Made by a program: the position numbers and the translations under genes. A DNA stretch of 6,411 bases, from positions 1-6,411 of the forward strand of contig CAZCJL010000212.1 of assembly GCA_964498785.1 (NCBI GenBank), written 5' to 3'. Source of the stretch: Mariaggregatimicrobium sp964498785. Lineage in GTDB: Bacteria; Zhuqueibacterota; Zhuqueibacteria; Thermofontimicrobiales; Thiofontviventaceae. Below, in pieces: positions 1-5,737 of this stretch; position 1 is the stretch's first letter, and every line of letters begins with the position of its first letter. The notes beneath the pieces were generated by a model. That model made no database searches, had not been told where the DNA came from, and was given only the letters and a program-made list of their open reading frames with translations.

Positions 1-326
1 TCAATATAAAAATGGAGTTCAACGGAATTATCTTTTAGATAATTATTTATTTCTTGTATGCTTCTCACCATTTCTACAGATATATTTTTAAAGCGCTTAA
101 GAGAAATTCTTTTTCCAGCTAATTTGTCCAAAACATCCATTCCATCAGGATCGACAAATTTCAATGGGTTGTTTACGCAGTAAACATAGGGACTTATCGA
201 AGGATATTTCCCAGCTAAAGGATCTGGAATCAACCATCTCCCAATTGTCGGATCGAAATACCTCCCCATACAAGGCAAGGTCAGGATTAATACAAATAGA
301 CCGATCAACAAAACTGTCTTCTTCAT
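1..326 (-). CDS. Signal-peptide 'mini-Rhs' protein: Rhs tip plus start of a C-terminal domain (3' end outside window)
   Basis: The reading frame starts at ATG 326-324 and runs open to the window edge (108 codons seen). Residues 1-21 form a Sec-type signal peptide: MKK, then a hydrophobic run, then LPCMG. The Rhs-associated core tip follows at once: GRYFDPTIGRW (21-31), PDPLAGKYP, SPYVYCVNNPL, ending in DPDG at 59-62. After DPDG comes a new sequence (MDVLDKLAGKRISLKRF...) that I do not recognise and that is truncated. In Rhs polymorphic toxins the DPDG motif marks the boundary between conserved core and variable toxin, so the tail is probably an effector domain. The start is well fixed: AGGAG lies 7 bases upstream and an in-frame TAG lies at 344-342, so this cannot be the 3' end of a long rhs reading frame unless there is a frameshift. 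A cysteine at residue 19 is present but the lipobox is poor. Secretion by Sec is an inference. Confidence 0.8.
   Translation of the reverse strand, partial: MKKTVLLIGLFVLILTLPCMGRYFDPTIGRWLIPDPLAGKYPSISPYVYCVNNPLKFVDPDGMDVLDKLAGKRISLKRFKNISVEMVRSIQEINNYLKDNSVELHFYI
141..239 (-). repeat. Rhs-tip homology block, copy 1
   Basis: 33 codons encoding RW..PDPLA.KYP through DPDG. By hand alignment with the block at 6296-6394, 24 of 33 residues and about 69 of 99 bases agree, without gaps. The sequences diverge completely after DPDG. This is the expected pattern for tip-to-tip recombination that swaps toxin domains. Confidence 0.75.
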
Positions 327-333
327 TTTCTTG

Positions 334-338
334 CTCCT
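334..338 (-). promoter_or_regulatory. Ribosome binding site of the mini-Rhs gene
   Basis: AGGAG in the context GGGAAGGAGCAAGAAAATG, 7 bases before the ATG at 326. It decides the start: no other start codon lies between it and the in-frame TAG at 342-344. It argues that the signal peptide plus Rhs tip is a deliberately expressed short gene and not a broken remnant. Confidence 0.7.
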
Positions 339-364
339 TCCCTAAAAATGAGGTTTAAAGTGAA

Positions 365-505
365 TCATTTATTATGTTTTAAATCATATTCTAACTTTTT
401 ATCACCCTGGCGTGAATAAAATTCTCTTGTTGTTTCAAAGACCATTCCAAGTTCCATAGCTTTGTTCGTATGCCACTGTGATAAATTTACACCTGGTTTA
501 ATTAA
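365..505 (-). pseudogene. Orphan C-terminal tail of a protein, probably a displaced toxin remnant
   Basis: The frame is open from just after a TGA at 508-506 to a TGA at 367-365. It gives 46 residues with a protein-like composition: LIKPGVNLSQWHTNKAMELG, then MVFETTREFYSRQGDKK, ending LEYDLKHNK. It contains no start with a ribosome binding site; the internal ATG at 457 has none. It ends 38 bases before the mini-Rhs start. The position fits the common arrangement in which old, displaced toxin tips lie beside an active cassette. I recognise no family. It could also be a chance open stretch, but the charge and aromatic pattern argue for former coding. Confidence 0.45.
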
Positions 506-510
506 TCAGG
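492..510 (-). terminator. Weak hairpin, possible terminator of the secretin/PilMN operon
   Basis: CCTGGTT (492-498) can pair with AATCAGG (504-510), seven pairs including one G-T, with loop TAATT. It lies about 50 bases after the stop of the PilM-PilN gene. On the minus strand the stem is followed by TGTAAATTTATC, which is AT-rich but not a clean T run, so the call is weak. It overlaps the start of the orphan tail. Confidence 0.25.
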
Positions 511-558
511 CATATTTTATTTGAATTATTTCAGCAAAGTCTTTTTATATACAACTCA

Positions 559-2160
559 TCACCAGATTTTCCCAATCCCCCCTTCCACCTCAAACCGGAT
601 CAACGCCACTCTCCTCACTTTCGATTTTTCAAAAACTTCTTTAGCAGATATCATTCTCGTTTGCAGCAGCCGCACATTTGTAAATCTCTCCGAATCTTCC
701 AGCGCTTTCAGGAATTGGGCGATTTGCTGCTCGGAAAAAGCAAACCCATTCATCGCGCAACAGAGGCTGCCGGCGGGATTCAGGTTTGTTTTGGGGTTTT
801 TGTCACTTCCGTTCGACTCGTAAACGGATAATTCCCGCAGCCATAATTTTTCCGGTAACAGACGACTTATTTCCCATAGTAGTTGAGAATGACTGCTGCG
901 ATTCACGATGATTTCCCGGGCATGCCTGATCTGCTGCGATAATTTCTCGTTATCATTTTTCAGTTTTTCAAGTGTTACGATATGCGACTGCATTTGGAAT
1001 ATCGCATCTTCCGAAAAAGACAGTTGATGAGCGAAATAGAACCGAACGAGTTGAACCATGCACAACATGACTAAAAACAGCGATCCGGCAATGAGCATTA
1101 TTCTCAATGATTTCCGCTTTTCACGTTCCTCTGCATTCCGGGAAATATGTTCCTGTGACAGAAAATTGATCGTATTGAGGAACGGGTAATGCCCCTTTAA
1201 TGCCAATCCCGCCGGCAGCGAGTAATCAAATCCCGGCTGGGCATTCTTTGCTGTGCTGTCTGGCATTGGTTGAATGATTTCCACCGGCGAGATTTGTTGC
1301 AGGGACATGCCATGTTCCAACGTCGCCTCATCGTTGGCAGTTAGCATAATTTTGGATACCGGTTTTTTGCCTAATGTCTCGATCCAGTAATCAACCAATA
1401 CCTGCTTTACTTCCTCAGACCACTCCTGACTGGAATTGTCTTCTTCCTCAATGTAATTTCTGGTTTGAAAGGCGCCAACAGGTGCTTCCGCAACTAATAA
1501 ATTTTTATTGGTTACCGATATTCGGATTTCTTTATAAAATGAAATATGCCCGGCTTCGCAAATAATGATCGCCGTGGTCTCTCTATGAATATTCAGAATT
1601 GCAATCGTGTCCTGATAAAATTCATCTCCTTGAAGAGAAAGCACGTTCACCAAATCGGATGAGCCGCTGCTGATTGCTTCTACTTCAAACCCGATATTTT
1701 TCAATGTATCGATATGATTGCATATTGCGTTTTTCCTGGCAATGGCAAGCAGTACGTTCTGCTGTTCAGCCTGCTCACTTCCGATCTGAAATGAAAAACG
1801 AACATCTTCCTGAGAAATACCTGTGGGCAAAAATCCGGATATATTTTCGGTCAGCCATTGCTCTGTTTCCGGGTAAGACAGCAACGGAGTTTTAATCATC
1901 AGATGCCGCACACCAATATCATCGAGCCGCGATACAATTCGACCGTGCCGGATACCCAATCGTGCTTTCAGCGTTTTAACGGCAGACCATGTCTCACGGC
2001 TGCCGTTGTTATTATTGCTTGAAATCGGTTCGCAGCCCCATCTTGCCACTGAAATTCCTTTTCTGCCCTGTACCAATTCAACCATTCTGACGCAATTCTG
2101 GCAAATCTCCAGTCCCCAGTACCTTTCTCGAAGTGATATATCCTTAATGTCCAAATTCAT
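559..2160 (-). CDS. PilM-PilN fusion (GspL-like) inner-membrane assembly protein
   Basis: This 533-residue protein combines two type IV pilus / type II secretion assembly parts. Residues 1 to about 325 match the actin-like PilM/GspL cytoplasmic domain: YWGLEICQNCVRMVELV (14-30) stands where PilM has GIDIG..s.K.vEL, ILNIHRETTAIII (188-200) where PilM has D.G..tT, and LPAGLALKG (315-323) is the terminal PilM motif. INFL at 331-334 corresponds to the INLLP opening of PilN. One membrane helix (about 353-376) is followed by a coiled-coil-like stretch (381-418) and the PilN periplasmic domain: LLWEISRLLPEKLWLRELSV (427-446), FSEQQIAQFLKALEDSERFTNV (475-496). In the family it links the cytoplasmic ATPase platform to PilO/PilP and the secretin. 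D-to-E, G-to-C, D-to-N and G-to-H changes in the nucleotide motifs suggest ATP binding is lost, as in GspL. The ATG abuts the secretin stop (TAAATG), implying translational coupling. No PilO gene follows. Confidence 0.85.
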   Translation of the reverse strand: MNLDIKDISLRERYWGLEICQNCVRMVELVQGRKGISVARWGCEPISSNNNNGSRETWSAVKTLKARLGIRHGRIVSRLDDIGVRHLMIKTPLLSYPETEQWLTENISGFLPTGISQEDVRFSFQIGSEQAEQQNVLLAIARKNAICNHIDTLKNIGFEVEAISSGSSDLVNVLSLQGDEFYQDTIAILNIHRETTAIIICEAGHISFYKEIRISVTNKNLLVAEAPVGAFQTRNYIEEEDNSSQEWSEEVKQVLVDYWIETLGKKPVSKIMLTANDEATLEHGMSLQQISPVEIIQPMPDSTAKNAQPGFDYSLPAGLALKGHYPFLNTINFLSQEHISRNAEEREKRKSLRIMLIAGSLFLVMLCMVQLVRFYFAHQLSFSEDAIFQMQSHIVTLEKLKNDNEKLSQQIRHAREIIVNRSSHSQLLWEISRLLPEKLWLRELSVYESNGSDKNPKTNLNPAGSLCCAMNGFAFSEQQIAQFLKALEDSERFTNVRLLQTRMISAKEVFEKSKVRRVALIRFEVEGGIGKIW

Positions 2161-4110
2161 TTATTTTATCACCCCTTCCTCGTCAATCGTATGATTCAAA
2201 TGGGGAGTTACATAAACCACCAGTTCGGACTCGGTAATGTTTTTCGAATGGTTTTGAAACAGGCGTCCCAGCAGCGGGATGTCCCCGAGAATGGGAAATT
2301 TTTTGTATGTCGAATTATCCGTGGTCTGTCGCAGTCCGCCGAGGATGATAGTTTCTCCGTCCTTCAGCCGCACTGTCGAATCGAGAATCCGATGATCGAT
2401 GGTCGGTGGTGTCGATGAGTTCAGGCTTCCTTTTGGCGTGCTGAATTCCGGATGGATTTCCACAGTGATTTCGCCGGAAGCGCTCACCCAGGGAGTTATT
2501 TTCAATTCCATTTGCGCGGTAATTTTTTCGAACCGTTCCGTCTCTGTTACGTACGGCTGCTGCTGAGTGTAATTCGTGTATGGCGTGTTTGATTTTAAAA
2601 TAAAATATTGTGTGGTGCCAATGCTTATCGAAGCCGTGTGACCGTTTAAAGTGGCGATCTGCGGTCGGGAACGGATATTTGCCTTGCCATCCTGCTCCAT
2701 TGCTTCCAGTTTCACATAGAAATTTCGAGGGAGCTTGCCAACCTGCGACAAGCCAAGATGCGGGCTTAAAATCGATAATTGCTTATTGAGATAATCTGAA
2801 CGCGCATCGACTTTAATGTCCGGGAAAAATGAAAAATTCATGCGGCTGGTGTCCTCAGGTGGGCGGGTTCCGGCTTCCAGGCTGAATTCGCTGATATCCG
2901 TGGTATTGTAATCCACTACAAGCGCTTCGATCAATATCTGCGGAATAGGAAAATCGATTTGATCGACAAATTCCTGCGCCTCCTGTATTACATCGTGGCT
3001 GCCGATGACCATCAATCCGTTATGCTCCTTTATTATTTTCAGCGCTGCCTGAGACGTAATAGAAGCCGGCAGCAGCTCGATAATCCCCTCTGCCTTGATG
3101 TGTTTCAGCCGGATTAATTTCGAACGGGTAATTCCCTGAACTTTCCGGTTACCAATCAAATATACTTTTCCATCCTGACGGAATGTATAGTCCGTACCGC
3201 GGAAGATGTATGTCAATGCCTGCTCCAGCGGCAGGTCCCGGTATTTTGCGCTAATGTGCCCTTTTATCTCACCGTAAAAAATAATATCGATTCCCATTCT
3301 GTCAGCAATGTCCCGAATAATCTTTTCCATGTCGCCGCCTGTAACATCGAGACTGATGAGACTGTCTTTTACTTCCACCCAGGCGGTGCGGGAACGTCGC
3401 CTTCCGTCGGTGGGATTATCCGGCTCTTGCAAAGAAATCCGGTCTTCCACAATATAAACACCATCCCGTTTCCGTAGTACGTACCCGTTGGCATCCATCA
3501 GCGTTTTAATGCCTTTTTCAAACGCGATCTTTTGCAGGAACCCACTGACCAGTCCGTTTACCCCGCGATTAATAACGATATTCATGCCGCTCTGCCGGGA
3601 AATTTCATACATCGCCCGGTGCAGATCTTCATCATGAAAATCCAGACTCAACAAGCCATTTTCAAATACAACCTTCGGCGGCGGTGGCGGCTCCGGCTCC
3701 GGAAGAACCGGTGCACTCACTTTAAAGATATTGCCATCGCGGTGCAGCACAAAGCCGTGCTCCTCCACAATGAATTTCATTGCGTGATACGCGGTAACAT
3801 TGGACAAATGAATCGTTATCCGTTTACCGATATCATTATCCACAAGTATATTCAGATTGTATTTGGACGCCAATCCACGCAACACATCTTTAATATCCGT
3901 GTTCTTGAAATCCAGATATTCGATGGTCTGCTGATATTCGGGCGGCAAATCCGTTATGACTAAACTGCTGTCTATTGCAGAATTTTTAATGGATTGAATT
4001 GGCTGATGATCGGACTTGTGTTGATGTTGAGCAAGGGCTGGACTAACAAGCAGAACAATAGCGATCGCAATAAATAAACATCCAATTGGATATCCTGTTC
4101 GGTGGATCAA
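2161..4110 (-). CDS. Outer-membrane secretin (PilQ/GspD family) with three STN-like domains
   Basis: It forms the gated outer-membrane ring of a type IV pilus or type II secretion machine. I place the start at TTG 4110: it gives a textbook signal peptide (positively charged start, hydrophobic core, SPALA then Q), with GGAGG 11 bases upstream. An ATG at 4170 would add 20 residues ahead of the signal peptide and has no ribosome binding site. Positions below count from that ATG. Three similar STN/N0-like domains occur at about 84-153, 172-243 and 270-342, then an N1-like domain (349-407), then the secretin core (410-660). The core has the RSRPQIATLNGH segment (501-511), KDGETIILGGL (603-613), FPILGDIPLLGRLF (625-638) and ELVVYVTPHL (649-658). 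A proline-rich linker (EPEPPPPPK, 158-166) separates the first two STN domains. No AMIN domain and no lipobox are seen. PilQ-like or MshL-like proteins are the closest types; I cannot choose between them. Confidence 0.88.
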   Translation of the reverse strand: MIHRTGYPIGCLFIAIAIVLLVSPALAQHQHKSDHQPIQSIKNSAIDSSLVITDLPPEYQQTIEYLDFKNTDIKDVLRGLASKYNLNILVDNDIGKRITIHLSNVTAYHAMKFIVEEHGFVLHRDGNIFKVSAPVLPEPEPPPPPKVVFENGLLSLDFHDEDLHRAMYEISRQSGMNIVINRGVNGLVSGFLQKIAFEKGIKTLMDANGYVLRKRDGVYIVEDRISLQEPDNPTDGRRRSRTAWVEVKDSLISLDVTGGDMEKIIRDIADRMGIDIIFYGEIKGHISAKYRDLPLEQALTYIFRGTDYTFRQDGKVYLIGNRKVQGITRSKLIRLKHIKAEGIIELLPASITSQAALKIIKEHNGLMVIGSHDVIQEAQEFVDQIDFPIPQILIEALVVDYNTTDISEFSLEAGTRPPEDTSRMNFSFFPDIKVDARSDYLNKQLSILSPHLGLSQVGKLPRNFYVKLEAMEQDGKANIRSRPQIATLNGHTASISIGTTQYFILKSNTPYTNYTQQQPYVTETERFEKITAQMELKITPWVSASGEITVEIHPEFSTPKGSLNSSTPPTIDHRILDSTVRLKDGETIILGGLRQTTDNSTYKKFPILGDIPLLGRLFQNHSKNITESELVVYVTPHLNHTIDEEGVIK

Positions 4111-4115
4111 ATTTT

Positions 4116-4223
4116 TTAAGTCCTCCAAATAAAAAAAATAATACTCAATGAAATTAGTAACTGTTCCCATGATGCCAACCGACCGTTCGCCCGCAAGTGA
4201 TTTCCCTCCTTTGCTTTTCTCAT
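4116..4223 (-). CDS. Possible 35-residue membrane microprotein leading the secretin operon
   Basis: ATG 4223 opens a 35-codon frame: MRKAKEGNHLRANGRLASW, then a hydrophobic stretch EQLLISLSIIFFIW, then RT and a stop. The first half is basic and the second is one membrane helix (about residues 20-33). GAGG lies 8 bases upstream of the ATG. Its last codons contain the GGAGG that serves the secretin, and its TAA (4118-4116) ends 5 bases before the secretin TTG, an arrangement typical of translational coupling. I do not recognise a family. It may be a true small subunit, a leader peptide, or the tail of a larger lost gene. An ATG at 4340 would lengthen it to 74 residues, but the added part looks non-coding. 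Confidence 0.35.
   Translation of the reverse strand: MRKAKEGNHLRANGRLASWEQLLISLSIIFFIWRT
4122..4126 (-). promoter_or_regulatory. Ribosome binding site deciding the secretin start
   Basis: GGAGG in the context TATTTGGAGGACTTAAAAAATTTG, 11 bases before the TTG at 4110. It lies inside the last codons of the upstream small frame. The spacing is slightly long, but no comparable site precedes the ATG at 4170. Confidence 0.5.
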
Positions 4224-4241
4224 CGTGGCATCCTCGACAAC

Positions 4242-4257
4242 CCTATTTTCGAATAGG
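4242..4257. promoter_or_regulatory. Short perfect hairpin upstream of the secretin operon
   Basis: CCTATT-TTCG-AATAGG is a perfect 6-base stem with a four-base loop, about 19 bases before the ATG of the small leading frame. It could be a transcribed 5' leader hairpin or an operator half. There is no T run, so it is not a terminator for either strand. Confidence 0.25.
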
Positions 4258-4260
4258 TGC

Positions 4261-4274
4261 CATGATTTATCATG
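4261..4274. promoter_or_regulatory. Perfect palindrome CATGAT-TT-ATCATG, candidate operator
   Basis: A 6-2-6 perfect inverted repeat immediately upstream of the hairpin at 4242-4257. Size and position suit a dimeric regulator site in front of the secretin operon. I could not place a convincing promoter around it; a TATTAT box (on the minus strand, about 4281-4287) lacks a good -35 partner. The regulatory role is inference. Confidence 0.25.
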
Positions 4275-4365
4275 ATGAAAATAATAACGCCCTGGGAATT
4301 TTTGCCAGAACATGCATAAAGTTCCGACGAAGTCAGACATTCATAGAAAATAAATGCATCTTACC

Positions 4366-4491
4366 TTGATATTATTCCGCCCCTGAGGCTAATAACTTCT
4401 TGTTTATCGATGTCCCGGGACTTCACCCTTGGCTATGATATTTCCTCCCTTCGGGGCATTGCCATTTACTTTAGGGTGGAAATAATCAGGA
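4366..4491. repeat. Putative dispersed intergenic element with imperfect inverted ends
   Basis: The left end (TTGATATTATTCCGCCCCTGA) and the reverse complement of the right end (CTGATTATTTCCACCCTAAA) align over about 20 bases with one gap, giving terminal inverted repeats. A related unit recurs inside: GATATTTCCTCCCTTCGGGG at 4437-4456 resembles GATATTATTCCGCCCCTGAG at 4368-4387. Read on the minus strand, a GCCCCGAAGGG-type hairpin and a degraded CCAAGGG...TCCCGGG stem follow each other. No transposase frame is inside. It resembles a MITE or REP-like element; in memory, similar GC-hairpin intergenic repeats are common in Bacteroidota-type and related genomes. No target duplication is evident. 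Confidence 0.45.
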
Positions 4492-4879
4492 CATACTAAA
4501 GTTTAAATTTTACAAGCCTTAGCTGTACTTCCACACTGAGCCAGACTGCACTTTGCTTTTTTCCTTTAAAAATATAATGACAAAAAAGCTATGTGCTGGC
4601 TGGCGGACGTTCGGAAATGCAGTATACTTAAAACATGATTTGCGCACGAACAGAGCAAGGCTTTCGGGCTTCCTTCGGATTTAATCATAATTTCATATTT
4701 CGCACTTTATTTTGTAAAGACAACAAAGCTGGAAAATATCAACACAGTCCGAATGCCTTGCGGCCATTGTTAGACTAATTATTATGGTACTGTCTAATTC
4801 AGTATTACTGAAATTTTACAGAACTTATTAAATCATTTCGTATCTGCTTTGATGTTTATAGAAAATATAATTTACAATA
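4492..4879. other. Gene-free spacer between the toxin module and the secretin region, rich in inverted repeats
   Basis: No coding frame of credible composition is present on either strand. GCAAGGCTTTCGG (4655-4667) and CCGAATGCCTTGC (4749-4761) form a 13-base inverted repeat with one mismatch, 81 bases apart. At 4770-4797, TTAGAC and GTCTAA face each other across 16 bases. At 4798-4812, TTCAGTA-T-TACTGAA is a perfect palindrome about 70 bases after the stop of the last immunity-like gene, and may act as a weak terminator for it. GC content falls sharply towards 4880. Confidence 0.5.
4798..4812 (-). terminator. Perfect palindrome downstream of the immunity-like genes, weak terminator candidate
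   Basis: TTCAGTATTACTGAA folds as a 5-base stem with a TATTA loop. It is the first stable hairpin after the stop codon at 4880. On the minus strand it is preceded by A/T-rich sequence and followed by TTAGACAG, with no proper T tract. An operator or an element end is equally possible. Confidence 0.2.
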
Positions 4880-5158
4880 TTATATATAAATAAGGATTGA
4901 AAGATTAATAAAGAAAATAGTGATAATTAATACTATATAGAAACGTGTAAAGTAATAACTGCTAAATATATAAGAAATCGATAACAATAGACCTAAATAT
5001 ACAATAACTAAAGGTAGAATTCCATAAAATGAAACAATGTAACTTAAATTTGGATAGAATAAATGGGAAACCAAAACTGATAATCCAATAAAAATAAGTA
5101 CACTGATAAGGAATATAAAAATCCCTTTAACTATTCTAATGATTAATTTAGTCGTCAT
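4880..5158 (-). CDS. Small three-helix membrane protein, second immunity-like gene
   Basis: A 92-residue protein that is almost entirely hydrophobic, with three likely membrane helices at about 11-33, 40-62 and 72-92. The N-terminus is short and basic (MTTKLIIRIVKG). I recognise no family and see no catalytic motif. AGGAG lies 4 bases before the ATG, a clear ribosome binding site. It begins 25 bases after the stop of the preceding membrane-protein gene on the same strand and shares its strong AT bias, so the two are probably co-transcribed with the Rhs toxin gene. From position alone it may be a second immunity protein or an accessory to the first. Function is inferred, not shown. Confidence 0.65.
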   Translation of the reverse strand: MTTKLIIRIVKGIFIFLISVLIFIGLSVLVSHLFYPNLSYIVSFYGILPLVIVYLGLLLSISYIFSSYYFTRFYIVLIITIFFINLSILIYI

Positions 5159-5183
5159 TATTCTCCTCTTAAAAAATATAACT

Positions 5184-5714
5184 TTAATATTTTAATTTTC
5201 CCTTTGATATCAAAATATCTCCGTCTAAGTAAGGTAGAAAGGAAAGAAGATAATCAATTTTGTAATATTTTTGAAATTTGTCATTATCAAAGTCAATTCC
5301 ATTTGAATAAAATGAATAATTAATTCCCTCCTCATCAGTATTAATATCCAATGTTAAATTTATATGATATGGAAATAATATCCTAAAGATTTTATTTTTA
5401 TAAAATTGAAAATTATTTAGTTCATTTATATTTGTCGGATATCTTCCATTTTCAATATTATAATTAATTAGAATTGGCTCTATTTCTTTACCCAATTTAT
5501 CAAGTCTTGAAAATATTTGTACTCGAGAATAAACTAATATATTATAACTTACTATTGCAAATAATGTAAAATATAAAATTATGTTTGGTATTTTGTTAAT
5601 TAGAGCTAAAAGTTTAGTATTATTATTTTTCTCTTTCAAAATTAATAATATATGGAGGGCTATAGAAAAAGTTAAAAAAATAATAAATAATAAGATACTA
5701 ATGTTTTTGTTCAT
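5184..5714 (-). CDS. Membrane-anchored protein with GspG-like domain, likely immunity protein for the Rhs toxin
   Basis: A 176-residue protein. Two membrane helices (about 5-27 and 43-63) flank a lysine- and asparagine-rich loop, KEKNNNTK, which by the positive-inside rule would be cytoplasmic, placing the C-terminal domain in the periplasm. That domain (about 70-176) carries features of the major pseudopilin GspG: a helix leading into NGRYPTNINEL (89-99), then FYSNGIDFDND (135-145) and LDGDILIS (163-170), resembling the y.s.G.D....D..DI calcium-loop region. No prepilin cleavage site is present, so it is not itself a pseudopilin. AGGA lies 7 bases before the ATG. The gene starts 23 bases after the Rhs stop, the usual immunity position. 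Immunity function is inference from context; the GspG resemblance is by eye only. Confidence 0.7.
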   Translation of the reverse strand: MNKNISILLFIIFLTFSIALHILLILKEKNNNTKLLALINKIPNIILYFTLFAIVSYNILVYSRVQIFSRLDKLGKEIEPILINYNIENGRYPTNINELNNFQFYKNKIFRILFPYHINLTLDINTDEEGINYSFYSNGIDFDNDKFQKYYKIDYLLSFLPYLDGDILISKGKLKY

Positions 5715-5737
5715 TGTAAATTCCTATTTTGTTTCTT

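Noticed and set aside
267..278. Lipoprotein signal at Cys19 of the mini-Rhs protein
   Set aside because: The residues before the cysteine (TLP) do not fit the lipobox, which needs a small residue at -1; an ordinary Sec signal is more likely.
521..823. 100-residue plus-strand frame
   Set aside because: Antisense shadow of the PilN end of the fusion gene.
3532..3963. 143-residue plus-strand frame
   Set aside because: It is antisense to the first and second STN domains of the secretin, has no ribosome binding site and no recognisable protein pattern.
4111..4170. ATG 4170 as secretin start
   Set aside because: It gives 20 extra residues before a complete signal peptide and has no Shine-Dalgarno sequence. 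TTG 4110 fits better, though only protein data would settle it.
4116..4340. Full 74-residue minus-strand frame upstream of the secretin
   Set aside because: The N-terminal half from ATG 4340 has no ribosome binding site and a composition (W, H, F, C-rich) like non-coding translation. Only the last 35 codons, from ATG 4223, are kept as a possible gene.
4656..4780. Complete integron attC site
   Set aside because: The GTTAGAC box fits the R' consensus, but no matching RYYYAAC box is found at the other end, so only a resemblance is reported.
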